Positions 18,601-25,994 of a stretch of DNA of 64,000 nt are shown here, piece by piece. Location of the stretch: the NCBI RefSeq assembly GCF_004217555.1, contig NZ_SHKW01000001.1, positions 2,914,001-2,978,000 of the forward strand, in the 5' to 3' direction. The translations under genes were made by a program, and so were the position numbers. How positions within the stretch are numbered: the first letter of the stretch is position 1; the number at the start of each line of letters is the position of its first letter. The notes under the pieces are model-generated. The model was not told where the DNA came from, made no database searches, and was given only the letters and a program-made list of their open reading frames with translations. The stretch is from Edaphobacter modestus. GTDB taxonomy: Bacteria > Acidobacteriota > Terriglobia > Terriglobales > Acidobacteriaceae.

Positions 18601-19187
18601 CCATCAACTTCAACCTTGTCTACGATCTTCCCCTCGGCCGCGGCCGCAGGTTCGGTGCGAACATGCCGTTCGCTCTGGACGAAGTGGTGGGCGGATGGAA
18701 GATCGGCTTGACCGGCGTCGCCTACTCCGGCTTCCCCGTCAACATCAGCACCTCAAATAATAACGCGGCTGTTAACGGCAACTCTCAGCGCGCGAATCAT
18801 TATCGTCCGCTGAAGGTTGTCAATCGCTCCATCAACAACTGGTTCGGTACGGACCCATCCGCAGTTCCTTGCACCACGCCTGGCGTTGACAACGGCATCT
18901 GCGCCTACGGTCAGCCCGCGCTTGGAACCTTTGGCACTGCTCCTCCCGACTCCGAACGTGCGCCGAGCTTCCAGACGTATGGAGCTTCGGTCACCAAGGA
19001 CTTCACCATCTGGCACGAGCACCAGATCAACTTCCGCGCGGATGCCGACAACTTGTTCAACAGCGCGTTTCTCGGCAATCCGCAGAACAACATCCTCGAC
19101 AAGCAATTCGGCAACATCATCAATCAGAGCAATCCGATCCGGTCCAACCCGCGTCAGATGCAGCTCTCCGTCAAGTACCACTTCTAA
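15669..19187 (+). CDS. Oar-like TonB-dependent outer-membrane receptor
   Basis: The start at 15669 is preceded by GAGGAG; the product has 1172 residues. A signal peptide (MQRRSITLSILTAFLLVACS, cleavage near ISWAQ) is followed by a carboxypeptidase-regulatory-like domain at about 27-110 (TITGSVNGTVTDSSGAIVPN). A plug follows (LLDGMNINQTLDDQIGYNPS, DAIGQVQVISANANAEYGNV), then a large barrel ending in an aromatic residue (MQLSVKYHF), the usual sorting signal for outer-membrane barrels. This architecture is greatly expanded in acidobacteria. The ligand is unknown, often assumed to be carbohydrate or peptide. It is a monocistronic unit closed by a strong terminator. Confidence 0.92.
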   Translation: MQRRSITLSILTAFLLVACSAISWAQTITGSVNGTVTDSSGAIVPNAKVTASNVDTGVNTDTTTNGDGIYNIRFLQIGRYKVTVSAPGFGDSTYGPFTLETGQNAKIDGHLTIAGQEQKVSVDAEIAPLLNTENPTLATTLDNRAIENVPLVSRNLTAITMFLPGSVSTQPNSFVSNAAVSGPLSGNNPNGGSSNASVSVNGNRQQANQYLLDGMNINQTLDDQIGYNPSVDAIGQVQVISANANAEYGNVNGGDILYQTKSGTNNWHGSMFYFLGNYNLDANSWVNNFTGVAKNSYTRNLFGGTFGGPILKDKLFFFVDYQGGRFHSGGESLASVYTQKMRNGDFSELLNPAIMGAGKTVQLYNATQPGLPAYANNQIQVTNPSAQYLFAHPELYPLPNAAPNPGSPTQNNYHGLQKQRNYGDQFDAKVDWKISEKDNMFVRYSQDDSGQTTQSALITSFNSAPTFPFRGVAINEVHQFSSSLVNEFRAGYTRIQNNGAVLLDPSGQFGLNGNSILGIGTNNPQAQPFAGFAGLTMANSASPQGFNAGNGSSDFTTIGNSNAGTNYTLNTFLYGDNLTWSKNRHTFKFGAQFLRQQQNNFYPGNDGSLGGFYFLGAGTSNGASGGYTGADFVLNRAGFVSKGGVSGPVGMRSWRDAYFAQDDWKISPTLTLNLGVRYEYIQPIYEVNNKMSTIDPNNPSVILLAGSEQARAAGYNRALVDPYYGSVMPRIGFSWQAQPRLVVRGGYGIQNFMEGTGANLRMTTNLPFQGSYQATGVQANAMTGTPGQFFDVQSGFGIPNPTGGASGVVYNVWNKKIKPAFIGEYSLTLEYQISNTASFQIGYLGESGQHLITANQRNQLQVPCVLNGVVQAFPSAGQPQPAGCPKSPFQDTPGVGYTGVIRYTDSNAMMNYNALQASFRQRLAHGLQYTANYTYSRAMTNSIGFYGAPSVSGASAYAENVYNLHNEYGPTGQDVRNAINFNLVYDLPLGRGRRFGANMPFALDEVVGGWKIGLTGVAYSGFPVNISTSNNNAAVNGNSQRANHYRPLKVVNRSINNWFGTDPSAVPCTTPGVDNGICAYGQPALGTFGTAPPDSERAPSFQTYGASVTKDFTIWHEHQINFRADADNLFNSAFLGNPQNNILDKQFGNIINQSNPIRSNPRQMQLSVKYHF

Positions 19188-19194
19188 CCACCCC

Positions 19195-19244
19195 TTAACA
19201 GAAAAAGGCCCGGACTCTTTCGAGTCCGGGCCTTTTTCTGTTAA
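19195..19244 (+). terminator. Perfect 23-bp stem terminator
   Basis: Two 23-base arms (starting TTAACAGAAAAAGGCCCGG and ending CCGGGCCTTTTTCTGTTAA) pair perfectly around a TTTC loop, eight bases after the receptor stop codon. A run of T follows the GC-rich core on the plus strand and a run of A precedes it, so it can stop transcription from both sides. It also marks the edge between core genes and the accessory region. Confidence 0.93.
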
Positions 19245-19332
19245 GTGTTGCGCTCGTGGTGTGTTGGAGAGTTCCGCTGGTCGCTGTGATCGTCAAGGGC
19301 ATCGTCAATTAAGGGTGTGAGAAGCTCAGGGG

Positions 19333-19674
19333 ATGCGGCAGATATTTGGCGCAATCAACCAGTATGAGAAGGCGATGATTGTTGCGAAGTTGAAAGGTGC
19401 GCGGCAGCGTATGAGAGCCAAGGAAGGCCGTTGCGAAGGGCGCAAAGCATATGGATTCCGAGCAGGAGAGCAGACTGTTATTGAGCGAATCAAGACGTTG
19501 AGGAAAGAAGGTCTGCCGCTACAAGCAATCTCCGACACGCTGAACCGCGGAGACTCACCGAACCGTGAAGGCGTGAAGACTCGCACAGCCGCAATGATTG
19601 AGGCTGCAATCACTAGGGTTGATGCGAACCGATCCGTCATACGCTTCTGTTCCGCCATGGCCTTGGTCCGCTAG
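19333..19674 (+). pseudogene. Serine recombinase fragment (C-terminal part)
   Basis: The 113-codon frame begins in the middle of a resolvase/invertase catalytic domain: GAINQYEKAMIVAKLKGARQ followed by GRCEGRKAYGF matches the conserved end of the serine recombinase domain (G-A-x-x-Q-x-E-x-x-x-I and G-R-x-P-Y-G). A recombinase-type region follows (GLPLQAISDTLNRGDSP). The N-terminal part with the catalytic serine is absent; upstream is the terminator of the receptor gene. It is therefore a decayed fragment, probably left by an earlier element that joined here. Confidence 0.72.
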
Positions 19675-19722
19675 ACAGCCGTAAAAACAGAAGATATCCA
19701 ACGTAAAGTTCAGCGCGAAACC

Positions 19723-21231
19723 TCAGGCAGATAGGGCGGCTGGTTCCTCGATTACTGGATTCTCCGTCACTTCGGGAAGTGCGGGCCATACGATTCCAAG
19801 TAGTTCAAAGAGATTTTCCGTTCGTTTCTCTATCGCGCTCTCGTCCCACGTTTCGGCGTCTTTACTATGAAAATACTGAGTCAAGTTAAGCTTGCTGAAT
19901 TTCAGAAGCTCAGGGCGCTTGATATCCCAGGATGAATTTGACAGGGCAGGGTTCAGGCTACCTGTGATTAGCGTCAGATTGCCCAAGGTGTTGATCAAAC
20001 GATCGCGACGTTGAACAGCTTTCTGCTTCCTGAGAGGATCAGGATTCTTCGTTGCTGGATCAATAATGGCTTCTTCAACAAGCGACCAGTGCGTGGTCCA
20101 TGCCTGTGGCATGATGTGCTCGATTGTTAGTCCAGGCGGGAGTGGCTGAGCTTCACTCTTTGATGTTAGAGCGACCGAATCGAGGGCTTCAAGAACGGCC
20201 CGAACTTTGGCCTGGGACAACCGCCCGTACAACGGAAGATCAGTGACGGCAGCTCGGAAGGTCTTGTCATCTGGGAAACGAGTGCTATCTCCGGAGTTCC
20301 TGGCCATTTGTTCCGCAACTGAAGCAGCCGTGATCGTTCCACTGTTATCGAGTACTCGGATAAGGTCAATGAAGTAGCGATTGTAGTTCTTACTGGTCAA
20401 GTTGCAGATCATGCGCCTTATTAAGTACGACTCCACGAGTTCCAGGACTTTATCGAATTCGGTAGTCTGTTCTGGTACGAGCTCAGCGTGGGTATAAAGC
20501 AAGAAGGGGAATACAGTTGTCGTATCCACGGCATCCAGCCTCATCAGGAACGTTGCCAAGCGTTTGTGTTTTCCAGGCTCATAGAATCTCCTGAATACAT
20601 CTGCATAACGGGACAATTGAGCGATATGTTCCGCAGGATTCTTCGGGATGGTAAGGAGTGAACCAGTGATCGATTCCGACTGGTCTACGAACGCTTTGAA
20701 TTCATTAAACAAATGCGACGATTTAACTTCGTCACGAATCATCATAGCGAGATAATGATTGATGAAGACATCAATACGGGGGCGGGTTATCCGTCCCTGT
20801 TTTACTTCGCTGCGCCACCAAGCCGTCTCAAATCTCTGCCAGTGATCAACATAAAGTTTCTCAACATCGACTCCTTCGGCAGCCGCGCGTCGAAACAAGA
20901 AGTTTTTTATAAGGTCGGCGGGCAGCAAATCTTGCCCTCGAGCATTGAGGGTCTCAAAAATTACCTGAGTTTCGTCATCTTTGTCTAGATCGATTACGAC
21001 GACTTGGAGACAATCTTTGACTACCTGCCACAGTGAATCGAAGCGGTCTCCGGCAGACTTTGACGACAGCAATTTAGCATCTTGATCGTCATCTAAAGTG
21101 CCGTTTAGCCAAGATGACAGTTGTGAATGAAAGAATCTGTAACCGCCAATAATGTTATTCGACGCCTCATTCAGTTCTGGTCGCAACTTGATGGCTTTAT
21201 CAACATTTGCGGGAGAGCCTGCCGCATGCAC
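19723..21231 (-). pseudogene. DUF262/DUF1524 protein lacking its N-terminus (GmrSD-type restriction factor)
   Basis: 502 codons from a GTG. The C-terminal half of DUF262 is seen (VVIDLDKDDETQVIFETLNA, then RGQDLLPADLIKNFLF), and a DUF1524 HNH-like nuclease region follows (GLTIEHIMPQAW, then LINTLGNLTLITGSLNPALS). These domains form type IV restriction systems such as GmrSD that cleave modified phage DNA. The N-terminal ParB-like motif of DUF262 (DGQQR in intact members) is missing. Directly upstream is an IS3 transposase remnant in the same orientation, so the gene was probably cut at its 5' end and is likely inactive. The long open frame shows that truncation was recent or that the remainder is still used. 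Confidence 0.75.
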
Positions 21232-21260
21232 AACACGATACGCTGCGCGATTACTGTAAT

Positions 21261-21332
21261 TCCCGAGGCGATGTCCTTCAACACAAGCTTGTCCAGGCTC
21301 AACTCAGCGACCAACCGTTTCAGCGTTGCCAT
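21261..21332 (-). mobile_element. IS3-family OrfA C-terminal remnant
   Basis: Read on the minus strand, 24 codons from an ATG at 21332 give MATLKRLVAELSLDKLVLKD followed by IASG. This matches the leucine-zipper tail of IS3-family OrfA proteins (LKRLVAELSLDK...LKD). Nothing of OrfB or of terminal inverted repeats is recognisable. The remnant abuts the truncated DUF262 gene. Confidence 0.6.
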
Positions 21333-21790
21333 CTACTGATCCGTATACAGTCGATGACCAGGATATTGAGTAGTTGCGGGAGTAGGTGCAGAAGTAGGTT
21401 GTTGCGCTCTGCACAATTTGCTTTATTTTGAATTGTTTAGCCAAGGAGTTGGCCATTTCCTCTTATGGGGCAGAGAGAACATTGCTTTAAGGTTCCGCAT
21501 ATATATTTCTTTAGCCCCCTCTATCTCTACCTACTTATAGTGAGTAAGGCAGCATTGAAGAAGCTAAGTATATTATAATCATATACTTAGCTGATGCAGT
21601 AGAAGTAGGCCTACTCGACCTAATCCTACCTACTCCTGCACCCACTTATGCTAAGTTGTTGACAGCAATAAGGATAATCGTAACACCGCCTACCTACTCC
21701 TGCTCCCTTGATTAGGAGATGAAGACCGACTCCTCCTCGAAGTGCCGGAGGAGGAGGAGGAGCCGAAAACAGAATCGGCGGTCATCAAAA
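21333..21790. repeat. AT-rich gap with short repeats and a 12-bp hairpin
   Basis: This gene-free stretch contains CCTACCTACTCCTGCACCC at 21625-21643 and a copy differing by one base at 21689-21707. Related inverted copies lie at 21378-21399 (GGGAGTAGGTGCAGAAGTAG). A perfect inverted repeat AGCTAAGTATAT / ATATACTTAGCT spans 21562-21592 with a 7-base loop. Clustered iterated motifs with AT-rich DNA resemble plasmid/phage origins or repressor arrays, but no replication gene is adjacent. Confidence 0.5.
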
Positions 21791-21828
21791 CTTTTCAACT
21801 TGACAAGTTTTCAATTTGAAAAGATAAT
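21791..21828 (+). promoter_or_regulatory. higBA promoter with overlapping operator
   Basis: TTGACA at 21800-21805 and GATAAT at 21823-21828 are separated by exactly 17 bases, a near-perfect sigma-70-type promoter. Two nested inverted repeats overlap it: CTTTTCAA/TTGAAAAG (21791-21798 and 21816-21823) and AACTT-GAC-AAGTT (21797-21809). Both cover the -35 box and spacer, the place where the HigA antitoxin would repress. The higB ATG at 21836 lies only seven bases past the -10 box, so the transcript should be leaderless. Confidence 0.82.
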
Positions 21829-21835
21829 CGTTCTC

Positions 21836-22162
21836 ATGCATGTGGTGACCCAGAAGCACCTGAACGAAGCGGCCACCGAATATCCAGATGCCTCAAAGGA
21901 GATCGCCGCATGGTACCAAGTCGTCAGGGCAGCTCGTTGGGCCAGCTTCGAGGAAGTCAAACAAACGTTCACTGATGCGGATGCGGTGGACGGTTACGTC
22001 ATCTTCAACATTCGCCACAACCGCTACCGTCTGGTCACGATCATTCATTACGCCAGAGAGCGGAATGGTAAACCAACCATGGGACACGTTTACATCCGGT
22101 CGTTTCTGACACACAGGCAGTACGATAACCCCGCTAACTGGGATAAGGAGTTCGGAAGATGA
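21836..22162 (+). CDS. higB: HigB-type toxin (type II toxin-antitoxin mRNA interferase)
   Basis: 108 residues from the ATG at 21836; the open frame extends upstream through the promoter, but that part is low-complexity. The sequence matches the HigB_toxin (RelE-superfamily) family: QKHLNEAATEYPDASKEIAA, FNIRHNRYRLVTIIHYARER and GHVYIRSFLTHRQYD. Such toxins cleave ribosome-bound mRNA. The stop codon overlaps the start of the antitoxin gene by four bases (ATGA), and the toxin-first order is typical of higBA. The putative promoter places the transcription start at or next to the ATG. The pair sits just upstream of a restriction-modification operon, with a terminator between. Confidence 0.88.
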   Translation: MHVVTQKHLNEAATEYPDASKEIAAWYQVVRAARWASFEEVKQTFTDADAVDGYVIFNIRHNRYRLVTIIHYARERNGKPTMGHVYIRSFLTHRQYDNPANWDKEFGR

Positions 22163-22554
22163 GCACAGTACTTGCAAACCCGGCAGAGATGATTCATCGC
22201 GGTGCACCCCACCTCATTCACAGCGATGAGGAGCTGGCCACTTACACCGAAGCCCTCTTCGAGCTCACCTCCAAGGCCGACACCACCCCGGAGGAGGACG
22301 AGGCCATTGACCTGCTCACCCTCCTCATCGAGAGCTACGAGGCTGAACAGTACCCTGTACCGCCCGCTGACCCCGTCACCGTCCTCCGCTACCTCATGGA
22401 GAGTCACAACCTCCGGCAGAAGGACCTCAGCGATGTCTTCGCCGGTGAGGGCAACGTCTCACAAGTGCTCTCCGGCAAAAGGGACCTCAATAAGGATCAC
22501 ATCGCTCGGCTCAGCGAACGGTTCCACGTCTCCCCGGCGGTGTTCTTCGGCTGA
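22159..22554 (+). CDS. higA: HigA-type antitoxin, XRE helix-turn-helix
   Basis: 131 residues. The N-terminal part (HSDEELATYTEALFELTSKA) and acidic middle probably wrap the toxin. A C-terminal XRE helix-turn-helix lies at about 75-131 (VLRYLMESHNLRQKDLSDVF, then GNVSQVLSGKRDLNKDHIAR). It neutralises HigB and is expected to bind the nested inverted repeats over the promoter. Translation is coupled to higB by the ATGA overlap. A GC-rich hairpin about 100 bases downstream is a possible end of the unit. Confidence 0.87.
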   Translation: MSTVLANPAEMIHRGAPHLIHSDEELATYTEALFELTSKADTTPEEDEAIDLLTLLIESYEAEQYPVPPADPVTVLRYLMESHNLRQKDLSDVFAGEGNVSQVLSGKRDLNKDHIARLSERFHVSPAVFFG

Positions 22555-22555
22555 C

Positions 22556-22648
22556 CGCCGCCGTCGTCGACGTCATCATCATCGTCATCATCGGCTGACC
22601 GCCTCCACCACCGCCACCAGCGTCGCCCCCGTCATCATCGTTATCATC
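22556..22648. repeat. Low-complexity CGTCATCATC tract
   Basis: Imperfect repeats of GTC-ATC-ATC and CCACCGCC units follow the higA stop codon. The tract is not coding in any convincing way. From its end to 22896 I see a hairpin (see terminator) and presumably the promoter of the restriction operon, but no clear -35/-10 pair. Confidence 0.45.
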
Positions 22649-22656
22649 AGTAGCGG

Positions 22657-22685
22657 AAGCCCCCGACAGCACCCGCTGGGGGCTT
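22657..22685 (+). terminator. Hairpin after higA
   Basis: AAGCCCCC (22657-22664) pairs with GGGGGCTT (22678-22685) around a 13-base loop. There is no T-run, so it is a weak or Rho-assisted terminator candidate separating higBA from the restriction operon. Confidence 0.5.
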
Positions 22686-22896
22686 AACGTTTAACACCTC
22701 CGCATTCGCCGACCCCCTCCTCCAGCCCCGATATACAACGTCGTGTGAATCGCCCGGATCCGTCTATAGAATCTCCGAATGCGTCTCCGACTACTTCCCG
22801 TGTGTGTAGGCAATCTGGGGGGACGATTGCGCTCACTGGATCGTCTCCTCGGTGTGCCACAATAGTGTGGAGCCTGAATCAACCCAAAGAGGAAGC

Positions 22897-25800
22897 GTGC
22901 AAGTCGAGAACCCCTTCTTCGAACACCCCATACTGAACAGTCCCTATGCGCAGCCCGCCTGCCACTGGGAGCTAGATGCTTCCGGACAGCCGAGTCAGCG
23001 GGTCATTCAAACCCGTCGCCGCGCTGAGTTCATTACGCCCATTCCGAAGCCCAAGAAGCGTAAGGGTGAGGGGACGCAGGAGGACATCGTCTTCGATGAA
23101 GGCGGGGGGCTCTCCACACCGGATCAGCGGTACGCCCCGATCCCGTTTATTGACGAACTCAGGGCCGACGTCGACGCTTGGCGTGGATTACCTAACCCTG
23201 ATGACTGGCTGGTCAACCCGGAGACGAGGCGGCTTCTCCAGCATTGGCGGCACTATCAGTTCAACGGGGTTCGCCCGTTCTTTTGCCAGGTCGAGGCTGC
23301 CGAGACGATCATCTGGCTCACCGAGGTCGCCCCCAAGCGTGGCAAGAAATACCTGGAACACCTGAAGCTCGTAAACCAGGAAGCTAACCCCGAACTCCTA
23401 CGTATAGCCCTGAAGTTGGCGACCGGCGCGGGTAAGACGACGGTCATGGCGATGATCATCGCCTGGCAGACGGTCAATGCCGTCCGGCACCCAAACAGTC
23501 AGTTCACGCGCGGATTCCTTGTCGTTGCACCTGGTCTTACGATCAAAGACCGCCTCCGGGTACTCCAACCCAACGATCCGGACAACTATTACGCGAACCG
23601 CGAGTTGGTGCCGACCGACATGCTGCTGGACATCCAACGGGCTGAGATCGTGGTGGAGAACTTTCACAAGTTCAAACTGCAAGAGCGTCTCGACGTCTCG
23701 AAGGGGGGCAAGGCGCTCTTACGGGGGCGATATGGACCCGAATTGAAGACTACCGAGACCGAGGGGCAGATGGTCCAGCGGGTGGCGCAAAGCCTAATGG
23801 GCATCAAGAATATCCTCGTCATCAACGACGAGGCCCACCACTGCTACAGAGAAAGGGTCAAGAATCGGGTCGACGAAGAGCTCAGCAGAGACGAGGAGGA
23901 GGAAGCCAAGAAGAACGCTGAGGCCGCTCGCGTCTGGATCTCCGGGCTTGAAGCGGTGAAGCGTCAGCTCGGCATCTCGAAAGTCATCGACCTGTCCGCG
24001 ACGCCGTTCTTTCTGCACGGCTCTGGATATCGAGAGGGCACGCTCTTTCCCTGGACCATGAGTGACTTCTCCCTCATGGACGCGATTGAATCCGGCATCG
24101 TCAAGCTCCCCCGCGTTCCCGTGGCTGACAACGTGCCGGGCGGCGAGATGCCGAAGTTCCGGAACCTCTGGCAGCACGTTGGGAAGGATCTCTCGAAGAA
24201 GGGTCGCGGCAAGGCGGGCGTACTTGATCCACAAAACATCCCGGCTACCCTGGTTAGCGCCATCCATGCCCTCTACGGCCACTACGTGAAGACATTCGAG
24301 GCCTGGGAGCGGGCAGAGATGGATGTGCCGCCCTGCTTCATCTTCGTTTGCAACAACACCTCCACTTCGAAGCTTGTCTACGATTTCGTGTCAGGGTTCT
24401 TCCGTGATTCCGACACTGAATCCAGGTTGGTGCCTGGGCATCTTCCTCTCTTCCGCAACTTTGATGAGTACGACCAACCGCTGGCACGACCCCGCACTCT
24501 ACTTATCGACAGCGAGCAGTTGGAGTCCGGCGAGGCGCTCGACGAAGGCTTCCGCAAGGCGGCGGCGGTCGAGATTGAGCAGTTCCGACGGGAGAAGATC
24601 GAACGCAGCGGTGAACAGGTTCGAGCTGAGGAGATGGACGATGTCGAACTTCTCCGCGAGGTCATGAACACCGTAGGCAAAAAGGGGAAGCTCGGCGAGC
24701 AGGTGCGCTGCGTTGTTTCAGTATCGATGCTGACGGAAGGGTGGGACGCGAACACCGTCACGCACGTGCTCGGAGTGCGGGCTTTTGGGACGCAACTGCT
24801 CTGCGAGCAGGTGATTGGAAGAGCCCTGCGGCGCGAATCATACGACTTGAACTCCGAAGGCCTGTTCGACGCCAAGTACGCCGACATTCTCGGCATCCCC
24901 TTCGATTTCGCTGCCAGCCCCGTCATTGCGCCGCCGGTAGCGCCCCGGAAGACTATTCAGGTGAAGGCTGTTCGTCCGGATCGGGACTACCTGGAGATCA
25001 GCTTCCCACGTGTGCAGGGCTATCGAGTCGAACCTCCGGAGGACAAGCTAGACGCCATCTTCACGGACGAGTCCAAGCTGGTTCTCACTCCGAGCCTGGT
25101 GGGTCCGACCGCAACTACAAACTCAGGCATCGTCGGCAAGGGGGTTGAACTCACCGTTGAGCACCTGGGCAACATCCGGTACTCGACCTTGATCTTCCAG
25201 CTCACGTCCTGGCTGCTCTACAGTCGCTGGCGCGAAGCGGGCGAACCGGCAGAGCCGCATCTCTTTCCCCAGCTCTACAACATCACCCGGCGCTGGCTGG
25301 ACGAGTGCCTGGTCTGCACCGGCGGCACTCAGAAGGCGCAGATCATGACAGGAAATCTGAAGGACATCGCCTGCGAGCGGATCACTGCAGCCATCACGCG
25401 GGGCACAATCCCCAGGTCCCGGATCAAGATCATCCTCGACCCCTTCAACCAGATCGGATCGACATGCCACGTCAATTTCGCCACTACGAAGACTGAACGT
25501 TGGGACACGGGCGGTGCGACGAACCCGCCGCGTTGTCACATCAACTGGGTCATCCTCGACAGCGACTGGGAGGCGGAGTTCTGCCGGGTCGCTGAAACGC
25601 ATCCCCGGGTGCGGGCTTATGTGAAGAACCATTCTCTCGGGTTTGAGGTGCCGTACCGGCGCGGGTCGGAGAGTAAGCGATATCGCCCCGACTTCATCGT
25701 GCGCATCGACGATGGTCATGGGGACCAGGATCTATTGAACCTGGTTGTCGAGATCAAAGGTTACCGGGGTGAGGATGCCAAGGACAAGAAGGACGCGATG

Positions 25801-25989
25801 GAGACTTACTGGGTCCCTGGCGTCAACAACAGCGGCAACTACGGGCGCTGGGCATTTGCGGAGTTCACGTCCGTCTATGCCATCGAGTCTGAGTTCATAT
25901 CGAGGGTCGAAGGGTTATTCAACGGAATGATTGAGGACGTTCTGAAGGCGCAGCCCGAAGTGCTGGCTCCGCAAGGACAAGGGGCTTAG
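22897..25989 (+). CDS. Restriction endonuclease subunit with DEAD-type helicase and PD-(D/E)XK nuclease (type III-like)
   Basis: I prefer the GTG at 22897 (1030 residues) because AAGAGGA precedes it; a GTG at 22852 in the same frame is an alternative. The order is: N-terminal region, Walker A (LATGAGKTTVMAM) near residue 175, DEAH-type box (VINDEAHHCY) near 311, helicase motif VI (QVIGRALRRES) near 638, and a C-terminal nuclease (YRPDFIVRIDDG, then LVVEIKGYRG, the D and E-x-K of PD-(D/E)XK) near 930-955. This is the Res-like subunit of a type III-like system; the closest named group I recall is the BPTD_3080 family. It would translocate on and cut unmodified DNA. The methyltransferase gene starts five bases downstream. 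Confidence 0.87.
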   Translation: MQVENPFFEHPILNSPYAQPACHWELDASGQPSQRVIQTRRRAEFITPIPKPKKRKGEGTQEDIVFDEGGGLSTPDQRYAPIPFIDELRADVDAWRGLPNPDDWLVNPETRRLLQHWRHYQFNGVRPFFCQVEAAETIIWLTEVAPKRGKKYLEHLKLVNQEANPELLRIALKLATGAGKTTVMAMIIAWQTVNAVRHPNSQFTRGFLVVAPGLTIKDRLRVLQPNDPDNYYANRELVPTDMLLDIQRAEIVVENFHKFKLQERLDVSKGGKALLRGRYGPELKTTETEGQMVQRVAQSLMGIKNILVINDEAHHCYRERVKNRVDEELSRDEEEEAKKNAEAARVWISGLEAVKRQLGISKVIDLSATPFFLHGSGYREGTLFPWTMSDFSLMDAIESGIVKLPRVPVADNVPGGEMPKFRNLWQHVGKDLSKKGRGKAGVLDPQNIPATLVSAIHALYGHYVKTFEAWERAEMDVPPCFIFVCNNTSTSKLVYDFVSGFFRDSDTESRLVPGHLPLFRNFDEYDQPLARPRTLLIDSEQLESGEALDEGFRKAAAVEIEQFRREKIERSGEQVRAEEMDDVELLREVMNTVGKKGKLGEQVRCVVSVSMLTEGWDANTVTHVLGVRAFGTQLLCEQVIGRALRRESYDLNSEGLFDAKYADILGIPFDFAASPVIAPPVAPRKTIQVKAVRPDRDYLEISFPRVQGYRVEPPEDKLDAIFTDESKLVLTPSLVGPTATTNSGIVGKGVELTVEHLGNIRYSTLIFQLTSWLLYSRWREAGEPAEPHLFPQLYNITRRWLDECLVCTGGTQKAQIMTGNLKDIACERITAAITRGTIPRSRIKIILDPFNQIGSTCHVNFATTKTERWDTGGATNPPRCHINWVILDSDWEAEFCRVAETHPRVRAYVKNHSLGFEVPYRRGSESKRYRPDFIVRIDDGHGDQDLLNLVVEIKGYRGEDAKDKKDAMETYWVPGVNNSGNYGRWAFAEFTSVYAIESEFISRVEGLFNGMIEDVLKAQPEVLAPQGQGA

Positions 25990-25994
25990 GAACA

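Noticed and set aside
19250..19290. GGAGAGTT match to the tRNA-Ser acceptor near the left edge of the accessory region
   Set aside because: Only eight bases match and they are the 5' end, not the 3' end expected for an att site.
22556..22648. Possible CRISPR-like array of GTCATCATC units
   Set aside because: Units are trinucleotide low-complexity, without spacers of regular length.
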